16,046 nucleotides of DNA, taken from positions 1-16,046 of the forward strand of contig CALFSV010000071.1 of the NCBI GenBank assembly GCA_937916485.1. The letters run 5' to 3'. The DNA is from an uncultured Paracoccaceae bacterium (GTDB taxonomy: Bacteria; Pseudomonadota; Alphaproteobacteria; Rhodobacterales; Rhodobacteraceae). A model generated the notes under the pieces. It saw nothing but the letters and a program-made list of their open reading frames with translations, ran no database searches and was not told the DNA's origin. Position 1 is the stretch's first letter. Every line of letters starts with the position of its first letter. This document shows, one piece after another, positions 7,632-15,137 of the stretch. Made by a program: the position numbers and the translations under genes.

Positions 7632-8633
7632 CTAGGTGTCGTGTAATTCGACAGCAGCGGCCTCCTGCCAGAGCAGGTCAACTTCAGCGCCCTCAGTCAG
7701 CGCCTCTTGATTGCGCCAAACGTCGATATCGACCTCAATCTCGTCCTCCTGCACGCTGTCGACGATGATCCGCTGCATTGAGCCAAAATAGGTGATGGAG
7801 CGGATGGTGCCGCTGACGCGGGCATCGCGCCCACCTTGCCCCAAACGCAGGTCGATCTTTTCGGGCCGCAGGGCGTATGTCTTGTCGCCTTGCGTGATGA
7901 AATTTGATTTACCCAGAAAGCTGGCCGCAAACTTGGTTGCGGGACGCTCGTACAATTCAACAGGCGTACCCACCTGTTCGATCGCCCCGTCGCGCATGAT
8001 CACGATGCGGTCCGACATCGACAGCGCTTCTTCTTGATCATGTGTAACATAGATGAATGTCGTGCCGACACGTCGGTGGATGTCTTTGAGTTGCTCCTGC
8101 ACCTCAACCCGCAGTTTTTTGTCTAACGCCCCCAGCGGTTCATCCAGCAACAATACGGGCGGTGCAAAACACAAGGCACGCGCCAAGGCTACCCGTTGCT
8201 GCTGCCCCCCCGACAATTGGGTAGGCTTACGATCTGCGAACTCCTGCAATTGCACCAGGTCCAACATCTCATCCACACGGGCCTTTATCTCGGACGCGGA
8301 GCGTTTCCGCACGCTCAGCGCATAGCCGATATTGTCACGCACCGACATATGCGGGAACAATGCATAGCCCTGAAATACCATACCGAAATTGCGCTTTTCT
8401 GCGGGCACATCAGCGATTGAGGCACCGTCCAGCGCGATGTCGCCTTGGGTAATATCCAAGAACCCCGCGATCATCATCAGCAACGTCGTCTTGCCCGACC
8501 CCGAAGGGCCGAGCAGCGTCAGAAATTCACCCCTTTCAATATCGAGAGTGACACCGTCCACGGCCCGAAACGTCCCGAACATTTTCGATACGTCGCGGAT
8601 TTGCAGACTGCCGGTATTGGCAAGATCAGCCAT
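7632..8633 (-). CDS. ABC transporter ATP-binding protein, PotA-like (333 aa)
   Basis: This is the ATPase of the polyamine-type importer. Visible motifs are Walker [10 protein letters not shown] (42-50), the Q-loop at Gln88, signature LSGGQQQR (140-147), Walker B LLLDEP (161-166, catalytic Glu165) and the H-loop His198 (VTHDQEEAL). A C-terminal TOBE-like domain follows from about 250. The start is set at ATG 8633 (MADLANTG), which overlaps the BKACE stop by 8 bp; further upstream starts would extend 55 residues into the BKACE gene without any ABC similarity. It precedes the binding protein and would couple to both permeases. That the importer is co-encoded with a BKACE and CoA enzymes suggests it imports the substrate of the pathway. 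Confidence 0.93.
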   Translation of the reverse strand: MADLANTGSLQIRDVSKMFGTFRAVDGVTLDIERGEFLTLLGPSGSGKTTLLMMIAGFLDITQGDIALDGASIADVPAEKRNFGMVFQGYALFPHMSVRDNIGYALSVRKRSASEIKARVDEMLDLVQLQEFADRKPTQLSGGQQQRVALARALCFAPPVLLLDEPLGALDKKLRVEVQEQLKDIHRRVGTTFIYVTHDQEEALSMSDRIVIMRDGAIEQVGTPVELYERPATKFAASFLGKSNFITQGDKTYALRPEKIDLRLGQGGRDARVSGTIRSITYFGSMQRIIVDSVQEDEIEVDIDVWRNQEALTEGAEVDLLWQEAAAVELHDT

Positions 8634-9516
8634 CTGCGCCCCGCAAACCCAGTTTGTTGCGTGCTTCTTGCGGTGTGATGATCCGCGCCCCCATCCGTTC
8701 AATAATCTCGCGCGCGCGGGTAACAAGCTGTCCATTGGTCGCCAGCACGCCCCGATCCAGATAGATGTTATCTTCAAGGCCAACCCGCACATTACCACCT
8801 AAGGCGACGGCGGCCGCCATCATCGGCATCTGGCCTCGGCTGATCCCGAAACTGGCCCAGCTTGCACCGAACGGCAGCTGCGCTTTCATCGCCGCCATTG
8901 TCTCAACCGTCTGGTCTGCACCCCATGGGATGCCAAGGCACAGCTGGAACATGGGTGGCGCGTTGATCAGCCCTTCTTCCACCATTGCCTTGGCAAAGCG
9001 GATATGGCCCAAATCGAAGACCTCCAGCTCGGGTTTAACACCCCATTCCTGCACCATTGCCGCCATTTTACGCAGGCTGGGCGGGGTCGAGATATAGATC
9101 ATATCAGTATCGGAAAAATTCAGCGTACCGCAGTCAAGCGAACAAATCTCTGGCATACATTCTTTGACATGGGCCAGCCGTTCTTCGGGGCCAATCATGT
9201 CGGTTCCGAGGCCGGGCATAGCAGGATTATCGGCATCAGAAATCCAATCGCCGCCCATGCCAGCGGTGATGTTGATCACAATATCAGTTTCGCTATCGCG
9301 TATCCGGTCAACGATTTCCTTGAACAACTTGGGGTCACGTGATCCCTGCCCTGTTTCAGGATCACGCGCATGGATATGCGCGATGGAGGCACCCGCTTTT
9401 GCCGCTTCAATCGCTGCATCTGCGACCTCCTTTGGCTTTACAGGTACATGCGGACTTTTACCGGTGGTATCCCCGGCCCCGGTGACCGCACAGGTCAGGA
9501 CGACGTCGTAATTCAT
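8626..9516 (-). CDS. BKACE-family beta-keto acid cleavage enzyme, probable 3-dehydrocarnitine cleavage enzyme (296 aa)
   Basis: This is a BKACE / 3-keto-5-aminohexanoate cleavage family (DUF849) TIM-barrel enzyme. These Zn enzymes condense a beta-keto acid with acetyl-CoA and split it to acetoacetate plus a new acyl-CoA. The metal ligands are visible as His47 and His49 in AHIHARD and Glu248 in VRVGLEDN; the length is typical. Neighbouring a carnitine-dehydrogenase-like gene and a GlxA-type regulator, the most likely substrate is 3-dehydrocarnitine, giving betainyl-CoA and acetoacetate. This substrate call is from context; BKACE members accept several different keto acids. It is the first gene of the large minus-strand train, with GGAG nine bases before the ATG, and is divergent from the regulator across a region with dyad symmetry. 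Confidence 0.88.
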   Translation of the reverse strand: MNYDVVLTCAVTGAGDTTGKSPHVPVKPKEVADAAIEAAKAGASIAHIHARDPETGQGSRDPKLFKEIVDRIRDSETDIVINITAGMGGDWISDADNPAMPGLGTDMIGPEERLAHVKECMPEICSLDCGTLNFSDTDMIYISTPPSLRKMAAMVQEWGVKPELEVFDLGHIRFAKAMVEEGLINAPPMFQLCLGIPWGADQTVETMAAMKAQLPFGASWASFGISRGQMPMMAAAVALGGNVRVGLEDNIYLDRGVLATNGQLVTRAREIIERMGARIITPQEARNKLGLRGADG

Positions 9517-9630
9517 TCAGACAGGCTCCCCTTTTCTTTAATTTGGCGCTCAGAGAGATAAGAATTGTGTCGACTATTCGCCATATTTTTGCTTATAATG
9601 GCGAAAAATCGCACCAAAACCAGAAGGCTA
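9517..9630. promoter_or_regulatory. Divergent control region between BKACE operon and regulator
   Basis: This 114-bp region must hold the promoters of the BKACE train (minus) and of the regulator (plus). It contains a perfect 8-bp inverted repeat, TTCGCCAT (9577-9584) and ATGGCGAA (9598-9605), with a 13-bp spacer. It also holds TGTCG-ACTAT-TC (9568-9579), matching an element seen in the other divergent region. A TATAAT at 9594-9599 lies inside the repeat and could be the regulator's -10, though I find no convincing -35 at 16-18 bp from it. A repressor or activator on the repeat would influence both directions. Confidence 0.55.
9577..9605. repeat. Inverted repeat, candidate operator (TTCGCCAT-N13-ATGGCGAA)
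   Basis: Both 8-bp arms match perfectly and are separated by 13 bp of AT-rich sequence, centre to centre about two helical turns apart. The site lies 61-89 bp upstream of the BKACE start codon and 26-54 bp upstream of the preferred regulator start. It overlaps a TATAAT. It is a candidate binding site for the adjacent GlxA-like regulator or another dimeric protein. Confidence 0.55.
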
Positions 9631-10707
9631 ATGACCGTGGAAATTGATATCTCTCCCAAAATGACACCAGCGCAGGTTCACGCAGTTTTTATCATTGTGC
9701 CAAGGTTTAATATCACAACCCTGATCACCATGATCGAGGCGATGAGAATTGCAAATTACCTCGCGCCTGCGCCAATATTCTCGTGGGAAATCGCCTCCTT
9801 TGATGGCAAAAAAATCACCGCCAGCAACGGGATGACAACCACCGTAGAGGTCGCGGATGACACCTTGCGGCCCGCCGAATTCGCCTTTGTTCTGGGCAGT
9901 TGGGGGACGGAACACTATGCAAACAAACACCTCATTACTTGGCTACGGAAACGTAACCGTGCTGGCACCCGCATCTGCGGGGTCGAGTTGGGTTGCTACA
10001 TCGTTGCCCGTGCCGGTTTGCTGGACGGCAAGCCTGCGACGATCCATTGGTCATGGCTGAACGGGTTCCGCGAGACATTCGACCGTGTCGATGTGCGCGA
10101 GGGGTTGTTTACGCTTGATAGCAAAGTTATGACCTGCGCGGGTGGATTGGCCGGTGTGGATCTGATGTTGCGCTTGATTGAGGAACTTCAGGGCAGCAGT
10201 TTTTCCGGTGAGATTGCCGACCAGATGTTACACCACCCGATCCGCAATGCCACAACGCCGCAACGCAGTACAATGGGGCGCAGCACAGAAACAATGTTGC
10301 CGCTGGTGCGCGAAGCGATGACATTGATCGAGAACAACATCGAAGAACCGCTGACCGTGCCAGAAATCGCGAACCTGCTTGATGTGTCGCAGCGCCAGTT
10401 GGAGCGGCAGTTCAAAAAACATGTAGGGTGTACGGTTGTGCAATTCGGATTGCTCAGGAGGCTGCAAAATGCGCGGCTTTTGCTGATCTCAACTCAGCTG
10501 AGCATCCGCCAGATCGCAACGGCTTCAGGTTTTAACACCCTATCACATTTTGCCTATTCCTTCGGTAAATTCTTTGACCGCCGCCCGTCCGACTACCGTG
10601 AGGCTTGGCCAGAAAACGAACCTGCACCAAGCTGGCCCGGCTCGCTTTCAGATTTCCTCAACACGCTCAATGGCAAGTCAGACAAAACTCAGGTGGTGCG
10701 CGTCTGA
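9631..10707 (+). CDS. GlxA/CdhR-like AraC-family transcriptional regulator (358 aa)
   Basis: The N-terminal half is a DJ-1/PfpI-like ligand-sensing domain (about 15-190, including ARAGLLDGKPATIHW). The C-terminal part is an AraC/XylS double helix-turn-helix (about 240-340; TVPEIANLLDVSQRQLERQFKK and IRQIATASGFNTLSHFAYSFGKFF). At the position usually taken by the elbow Cys in this fold the sequence reads GVELG, so it is probably a sensor, not an enzyme. This architecture includes CdhR and GbdR, regulators of carnitine and glycine betaine catabolism, which fits the neighbours. The start is uncertain: ATG 9631 has AGAAGG three bases upstream, GTG 9637 has the same site at nine bases, and ATG 9598 or TTG 9565 would overlap the inverted repeat. 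The 3' end overlaps the convergent dehydrogenase gene by 19 bp. Confidence 0.88.
   Translation: MTVEIDISPKMTPAQVHAVFIIVPRFNITTLITMIEAMRIANYLAPAPIFSWEIASFDGKKITASNGMTTTVEVADDTLRPAEFAFVLGSWGTEHYANKHLITWLRKRNRAGTRICGVELGCYIVARAGLLDGKPATIHWSWLNGFRETFDRVDVREGLFTLDSKVMTCAGGLAGVDLMLRLIEELQGSSFSGEIADQMLHHPIRNATTPQRSTMGRSTETMLPLVREAMTLIENNIEEPLTVPEIANLLDVSQRQLERQFKKHVGCTVVQFGLLRRLQNARLLLISTQLSIRQIATASGFNTLSHFAYSFGKFFDRRPSDYREAWPENEPAPSWPGSLSDFLNTLNGKSDKTQVVRV
10689..10707. other. Overlapping convergent 3' ends (19 bp)
   Basis: The regulator stop (10705-10707, plus) lies inside the last codons of the dehydrogenase gene (stop at 10689-10691, minus). The two transcription units thus meet tail to tail with no intergenic space and no visible hairpin terminator, so their transcripts must be complementary at the ends. 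Confidence 0.9.
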
Positions 10708-11639
10708 CGCAGGGCATTCAGCACGCCTACTATTTCGCGGTCGCGCTGTGCGGCCATGTCTTTAAAGTGCCTATCTCCTGCAACAGCGTTGCAGCCATCC
10801 ACCATCAGGTCGCGCAATTCTTTGGTCAGCTCGGGCGCTTCCAGACGGGTCCAAGGCAGTTTCAGCGCGGGTCCGAACTGATCCAGATTGGCCGCCATGC
10901 CGCCCGCTCCGCAGGCCACATGAAATGCCATACATTGCCCTTGGGACACCATGCGCGGGGCTGGCCCGTTCATCAGCGCGAAATCAATGTCCTCGGGCGT
11001 CGCCTCGCCATTAGCGACCATATGCAAGGCCTCGCGCCACAGGGCTTCTTGCAGACGTGTCGCGACAAAACCGGGGATTTCCTTTTTCATCATCAATGGT
11101 GCTTTGCCCGCGATCTTGTAAAAGTCCCCGGCCCAATTCACCGCTTCGGGTGCCGTCTTTTTACCGCCAACAATCTCGACCAATGGCAACAGATACGGCG
11201 GGTTAAACGGATGGCCTATGACCGTGCGTTCTGGCGTCGGGCAATCGGCCTGAATGTCGCTCATCATCAGCCCAGAGGTGGAAGAGCCAATGACAACTGA
11301 AGGCGGCAGGATCACCCCCATCTTTGCGTAAAGCGCTTGTTTGACACCCAACCGCTCTGGCCCACTTTCCTGCACAAATTCAGCCCCTTCCAGCGCATCT
11401 TTCAGATCCGTTTCAATGCGCAACCGGTCTCGTGAAGCACCGTCCGCCAGCCCCAGATCAGTCAAGCTGATCCAGGCCGTGTTAAGGATCGACATAAAGG
11501 CATCCGCCTCAGCCACATCATGCAAATAAGCAGTAACGTCATACCCACGTGCGAGAAAATGCGCGGTCCACCCAGCGCCAATGGGGCCGGCGCCAATGCT
11601 TGTCACGCGGGTCACGGATTGAGGATCAGGATACATCAT
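10689..11639 (-). CDS. lcdH: L-carnitine dehydrogenase-like 3-hydroxyacyl dehydrogenase (316 aa)
   Basis: This NAD-dependent enzyme belongs to the 3-hydroxyacyl-CoA dehydrogenase superfamily and resembles L-carnitine dehydrogenase. It has a Rossmann motif GAGPIGAGW (16-24), QESGPERL (90-97), IGSSTSG (117-123), HPFNPPYLLPLVEIVGG with catalytic His143, and PGFVATRLQEALWREALHMV. A late QFGPALKLPWT...APELT segment is, from memory, also characteristic of Pseudomonas-type carnitine dehydrogenase. It would oxidise L-carnitine to 3-dehydrocarnitine, the substrate expected for the BKACE enzyme. Its length fits the short form without the C-terminal thioesterase domain found in some rhizobial enzymes, and no separate thioesterase is seen in the window. 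The start ATG 11639 overlaps the hydratase stop as ATGA; a second ATG follows directly. It is last in its operon and converges on the regulator. Confidence 0.85.
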   Translation of the reverse strand: MMYPDPQSVTRVTSIGAGPIGAGWTAHFLARGYDVTAYLHDVAEADAFMSILNTAWISLTDLGLADGASRDRLRIETDLKDALEGAEFVQESGPERLGVKQALYAKMGVILPPSVVIGSSTSGLMMSDIQADCPTPERTVIGHPFNPPYLLPLVEIVGGKKTAPEAVNWAGDFYKIAGKAPLMMKKEIPGFVATRLQEALWREALHMVANGEATPEDIDFALMNGPAPRMVSQGQCMAFHVACGAGGMAANLDQFGPALKLPWTRLEAPELTKELRDLMVDGCNAVAGDRHFKDMAAQRDREIVGVLNALRQTRTT

Positions 11640-12439
11640 TCACCTTTGAAATTGGGTTCACGTTTCTCGACAAAAGCGGCAACGCCTTCTTTAGCATCTT
11701 CAGATTTAAGCATCTTGCGGTAGGTCGGCATGGGATCCGTGCGCATTTTGTGAAACGCCTTTTCGAGCGGCACACATTCAATCTCGCGCTGCACTTCCTT
11801 GACGGCTTGCATCGCCAGCGGTGCGGACCACGCGATTGACGCCGCCCATTCGCGCGCGGCATCCATCAATTGTTCCTTGGGAACAACCTTGTTGACCAAC
11901 CCGTAATGCGCGGCCTCGGTGGCGGACATCCGGCGGCCCAGCAGAAACATCTCCATCGCGATGTTATGGGGAATGCGGCGTGGAAGGCGTTGCAATGCGC
12001 CCGCGTCCGGCACAATTCCCAAGGGCATTTCGGGCAGCCCGAATTCCACATGGTCTGCTGCGATCAGCAGATCACAACCCATCGCCATCTCGAACCCGCC
12101 ACCAATCGCAAGCCCGTTGATCGCGGCGATCACTGGTTTGTTCAGCGCCCAGTTCTCGGTGAGGCCAGTGAAGCCGCCAAAGCCGTATTCATCGGCCTCC
12201 CACCAGTTATCAAGGCTCATCTCGCCATCGTTAAGCGCCTTGAGGTCCCAGCCTGCCGAAAAGATCTTGTCCCCGCCGCCCGTTAGAATGGCGCACCGCA
12301 AGTCTTTGTCTTCATGCAATTCCTGAAACGCGGCGGCCAGTGCCTGTGAGGTCGGGACATCGATGGCATTCACCTTGCCGCGCTCGAGTGTCACCTCAAG
12401 CACATGCCCGTCACGATAGGTCGTTACACCTGTCGACAT
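11636..12439 (-). CDS. Enoyl-CoA hydratase/isomerase family, CaiD-like (267 aa)
   Basis: This is a crotonase-fold protein close in pattern to CaiD, the crotonobetainyl-CoA hydratase (carnitinyl-CoA dehydratase). Shared-looking stretches are FSAGWDLKA, GGFTGLTE, KPVIAAINGLAIGGGFEMA, LPEMPLGIVPDAG and the C-terminal SEDAKEGVAAFVEKREP. The two catalytic glutamates of the crotonase type are at Glu117 and Glu137, 20 residues apart, the same spacing as I recall for E. coli CaiD. It would add water to crotonobetainyl-CoA to give carnitinyl-CoA (or a related substrate). It overlaps the upstream LLM gene by one base (TGATG) and the downstream dehydrogenase by ATGA. The acyl-CoA dehydrogenase and CoA ligase expected before it are in the other minus-strand operon. 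The exact substrate is inferred from similarity and context. Confidence 0.87.
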   Translation of the reverse strand: MSTGVTTYRDGHVLEVTLERGKVNAIDVPTSQALAAAFQELHEDKDLRCAILTGGGDKIFSAGWDLKALNDGEMSLDNWWEADEYGFGGFTGLTENWALNKPVIAAINGLAIGGGFEMAMGCDLLIAADHVEFGLPEMPLGIVPDAGALQRLPRRIPHNIAMEMFLLGRRMSATEAAHYGLVNKVVPKEQLMDAAREWAASIAWSAPLAMQAVKEVQREIECVPLEKAFHKMRTDPMPTYRKMLKSEDAKEGVAAFVEKREPNFKGE

Positions 12440-13482
12440 CAGAGTGTCTCCTTAAATTCTGGCATGACTTCTTTCACGAACATGCGCAGGGATCGTTGCT
12501 GCGCTTCGTGGCTGAGACCCATAGATGCGTAGTAGATGAACTCGTTCACCCCCAAGGCTTGATATTTCTTCAACTTTTGAATGACCGTATCGGGCGAGCC
12601 GAACATCAGGTTCTCTTCCAACATCACAGGGTCATATTGTTCGCGGCCTTCCAATGCGTCCAGTGGGATGGATTTTGGGAAACCGTTGACCACATCCCCT
12701 GTATTGCGGAACAGGTTTTCGAACTGGCTCAGCAACCTGCGGATGGCATTCAGAGCCTCTTGCCGGTCTGCGTCATTGTCGTAAAGACAGGCATGGCGCA
12801 TCAAAGCAAACCGCGGAAGCCAGCCATTGTCAGCCTTCACGATCGCCTCATTCAATTGCTGCATATAAAGTTCAGCTTCGGCAAAGGGCCGGGTCAGCGG
12901 CCAGCAGTTCACGTGGCATTTCTCGCGCATCGCATAGTCGTATGTGATCGGAGAGCGGGCCGAAACCCAAACAGGCACCTCCGGCTGCACTGGCTTGGGG
13001 ACCGACGTAGAGGTCGGAAAGTTCCAAAACTCGCCGTCGTGGGCATAATCACCGCCCCACAACGCTCGCACTGCTGGCAACATTTCTTGCATATAACGCC
13101 AGGCATCAGACTGTTTCAATCCCGGTCTCATGCGGTCAAATTCACGCTGATAGGCGCCAGAGCCGATACCGAACTCCAACCGTCCGCCGCTAATCAGATC
13201 AACAAACGCCGCCTCACCCGCCAGATTGATCGGATGCCAATAGGCCGCTGTGGCCACTGCAGTGCCCAAGCGTATATTGCTGGTCTCTTTCGACCACCAC
13301 GTCAGCAGTTGAAACGGATTGGGTGCAATCGTCATCTCAAGCGCGTGGTGCTCGGCGGACCAGACAATATCGAACCCACCTTCATCGGCAATCTGCACCA
13401 TCTCAAGCGTGTGACGGGCGACGTCTTTCATGTCATAGCTGTCGTCGATCCGCTCCATGTTCACGGCCAATTGGAATTTCAT
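12439..13482 (-). CDS. LLM-class (luciferase-like) flavin-dependent monooxygenase (347 aa)
   Basis: This is a bacterial-luciferase-like TIM-barrel flavin enzyme. Features are WSAEHHALEMTIAPNPFQLLTWWS (about 41-64), the flavin-site region NIRLGTAVATAAYWHPINLAGEAAFVDLISGGRLEFGIGSGAYQREFDRM (about 69-118), and PVWVSARSP. Such enzymes use reduced FMN/FAD from a partner reductase and oxygen to oxidise C-N, C-S or aldehyde groups or to open N-heterocycles. A separate flavin reductase is not in the window. No such enzyme is part of the known carnitine route, so it may supply the aldehyde used by the aldehyde dehydrogenase encoded just upstream. The start has AAGGAG seven bases upstream. The gene sits 32 bp after the aldehyde dehydrogenase and overlaps the CaiD-like gene by one base. 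Together with RidA and the alpha/beta hydrolase it recalls RutA/RutC/RutD. Confidence 0.87.
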   Translation of the reverse strand: MKFQLAVNMERIDDSYDMKDVARHTLEMVQIADEGGFDIVWSAEHHALEMTIAPNPFQLLTWWSKETSNIRLGTAVATAAYWHPINLAGEAAFVDLISGGRLEFGIGSGAYQREFDRMRPGLKQSDAWRYMQEMLPAVRALWGGDYAHDGEFWNFPTSTSVPKPVQPEVPVWVSARSPITYDYAMREKCHVNCWPLTRPFAEAELYMQQLNEAIVKADNGWLPRFALMRHACLYDNDADRQEALNAIRRLLSQFENLFRNTGDVVNGFPKSIPLDALEGREQYDPVMLEENLMFGSPDTVIQKLKKYQALGVNEFIYYASMGLSHEAQQRSLRMFVKEVMPEFKETL

Positions 13483-13514
13483 CTTAATTCTCCTTACTCA
13501 ACTCTTGGACCTGC

Positions 13515-14996
13515 TCAACGCATCACAAACGGGTTCGAAATCGGCTCATCCGAAGTATTCACCCAGATCGTCTTGGGCCGTGTGTAATCATAGATCGCCT
13601 GGAACCCGCTTTCCCGGCCATAGCCAGACCCTTTGACACCGCCGAATTCCGCGATGGGCGATACCACGCGGTAGGTGTTCACCCAGACAATGCCCGCTTG
13701 CACTGCATTCGCCATCCGCAAGGATCGTGCCGAGTCGCGCGTGAAGATGCCGGCCGCCAGCCCGTGTTCTGAATCGTTGGCCAATTCCAGCACCTCTTCT
13801 TCGGTTTTGAAACGCTGAACGGATAGGACAGGCCCAAACAATTCGGTGTCGACAATCTGCAAATCCTGACGCGGACATTCAATAATTGTCGGCTCATAAA
13901 ACAAGCCCCCCATGCCATCAGGCTGCTTGCCCCCCGCAAGGATCGTGGCCCCTTGCTCTTGGGCATAGGCAACCTCCCGCTGGATGTTTTCCAACTGACC
14001 GATAGTGCAGAGCGGCCCCATCTGGGTTTCCTCGGCAAGCGGATCGCCGATCACGATCTGGCGGGTAAGCGCCGTCATCTTCTCCAAAAATTCATCCGCG
14101 ATATCTTCGTGTAGATAAAGACGCGAGCCCGCGACACAGCTTTGCCCCGTGGCCCCGAATATCCCCGCAATCGAGGCGTTGACCGCGCTCTCTATATCGG
14201 CGTCCTCAAACACAATGAACGGGGATTTCCCGCCCAACTCCAACGACACTTCGGCAAAGTTGCGTTTCACATTCTCCAGCACATGCCGCGCTGCATTTGG
14301 TCCACCGGTGAAGGACACGCGTGCCACAAGAGGATGCCCGGTCAGCGCACGCCCACAGGGCTCGCCGTGACCCGTGACAATGTTGACAACACCGGGTGGA
14401 ATACCCGCTTCTTCGATCAGCCTGCCGAACTCCAGCATCGCCGCACTGGCATGTTCCGAGGCTTTGAGCACCACGGTATTGCCCGCGGCCAAAGCCGGGC
14501 CAAGTTTAACGGCCACCAAGAAAAGCTGCGAGTTCCACGGCACCACAGCGGCCACCACGCCAAGCGGTTCACGCTTGGTAAAAACGAACATGTCGGGCTT
14601 GTCGATAGGCAGGGTCTCGCCACTTACCTTGTCCGCACAGCCTGCGAAAAAGTGGAAGAACTCCGCGATATATTTGGCTTGCCAACGGGTTTCTTTCAGC
14701 ATCTTGCCCGTGTCAATGGACTCCGTGCGCCCCAACCCCTCGGACTGATCCGCCAGCAAATCACCCAGTTTGCGTAGGCATTTTCCGCGCTCAGTCGGCG
14801 TCATTTTAGCCCAAGCGCCTTTGTTAAACGCCTCATGCGCCGTCTCTACCGCGCGGTTCACGTCAGCCTCTGTCGCTTCCGGCACGCGGCTCCAGATTTC
14901 GCCGGTACTGGGGTTCACACTGTCAAACGTGCCACCGTCAGATGCATCCACCCAATCGCCGTTGATAAGCATCTGATAATTCTTGATGTCACCCAT
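13515..14996 (-). CDS. NAD(P)-dependent aldehyde dehydrogenase (493 aa)
   Basis: This is a complete aldehyde dehydrogenase of the betaine/aminoaldehyde type in length and layout. Visible are the catalytic Asn155 (PWNSQLF), Lys178 (LKAS), the general base Glu253 (LELGGKSP) and the nucleophile Cys287 (GATGQSCVAGSR), followed by ELFGPV and FGGVKGSGYGRE. It oxidises an aldehyde to the acid in the cytoplasm. In this context a fitting substrate is 4-trimethylaminobutyraldehyde, giving gamma-butyrobetaine, but any aldehyde released by the LLM enzyme is possible. It is the first gene of its operon. The start ATG 14996 has AGAGGG eight bases upstream; the ORF agrees with the family N-terminus (LINGDWVDASDGGTFDSVNPSTGE). 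It is divergent from RidA across a 141-bp region with dyad symmetry. Confidence 0.92.
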   Translation of the reverse strand: MGDIKNYQMLINGDWVDASDGGTFDSVNPSTGEIWSRVPEATEADVNRAVETAHEAFNKGAWAKMTPTERGKCLRKLGDLLADQSEGLGRTESIDTGKMLKETRWQAKYIAEFFHFFAGCADKVSGETLPIDKPDMFVFTKREPLGVVAAVVPWNSQLFLVAVKLGPALAAGNTVVLKASEHASAAMLEFGRLIEEAGIPPGVVNIVTGHGEPCGRALTGHPLVARVSFTGGPNAARHVLENVKRNFAEVSLELGGKSPFIVFEDADIESAVNASIAGIFGATGQSCVAGSRLYLHEDIADEFLEKMTALTRQIVIGDPLAEETQMGPLCTIGQLENIQREVAYAQEQGATILAGGKQPDGMGGLFYEPTIIECPRQDLQIVDTELFGPVLSVQRFKTEEEVLELANDSEHGLAAGIFTRDSARSLRMANAVQAGIVWVNTYRVVSPIAEFGGVKGSGYGRESGFQAIYDYTRPKTIWVNTSDEPISNPFVMR

Positions 14997-15137
14997 TGCA
15001 CAAACCCTCTTTGATTTGATTCCTATTCAAAGCTGCTTTCTCGATTAGGATTCGGGAAAAAACGACATCAGTTGTCGAAAAATCCGAAACTCTCTTTTTG
15101 GGATCGGGGCACGGTACATAGAAAGGAGAGCCGCAAG
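14997..15137. promoter_or_regulatory. Divergent control region between aldehyde dehydrogenase operon and RidA
   Basis: This region holds the promoters of the minus-strand operon and the plus-strand RidA operon. It contains an imperfect dyad: the left arm 15051-15067 read on the minus strand is TGTCG-TTTTT-TCCCGAA and the right arm 15073-15088 is TGTCG-AAAAA-TCCGAA, with a 5-bp centre. A second inverted repeat, CTTTGA (15009-15014) with TCAAAG (15027-15032), lies next to the aldehyde dehydrogenase start. No clear -35/-10 pair stands out. The ribosome-binding site AAGGAG for RidA is at 15123-15128. Confidence 0.55.
15051..15088. repeat. Imperfect dyad with TGTCG half-sites, candidate regulator site
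   Basis: Two diverging half-sites of the form TGTCG-N5-TCC(C)GAA face away from a central TCAGT. The inner CGACA/TGTCG is perfect; the outer parts agree except for one extra C in the left arm. The element TGTCG-N5-TC also occurs in the BKACE/regulator region (9568-9579). AraC-type regulators of the GlxA branch, such as Pseudomonas ArgR, are known to use TGTCG-containing half-sites, so this is a candidate target of the window's regulator. Confidence 0.5.

Noticed and set aside
8634..8798. Extended start of the ABC ATPase (388 aa)
   Set aside because: The additional 55 residues lie within the BKACE gene in another frame and have no ABC-like sequence; ATG 8633 gives the normal N-terminus.
9565..9630. 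Longer regulator N-terminus from TTG 9565 or ATG 9598
   Set aside because: It would place the start inside or upstream of the inverted repeat and TATAAT. The extra residues do not resemble the family N-terminus, and AGAAGG sits just before ATG 9631/GTG 9637. It is not fully excluded.
12439..13482. LLM gene as RutA itself (pyrimidine monooxygenase)
   Set aside because: The neighbours are CoA and betaine-type enzymes and no RutB, RutE, RutF or RutG-like gene is in view, so only the general LLM class is supported.
12340..13587. 415-codon open frame on the plus strand
   Set aside because: It lies wholly opposite the well-supported LLM monooxygenase and parts of its neighbours. Its translation is rich in His/Arg/Gln with no recognisable domain and has no ribosome-binding site; it is a mirror of G+C-rich codons.
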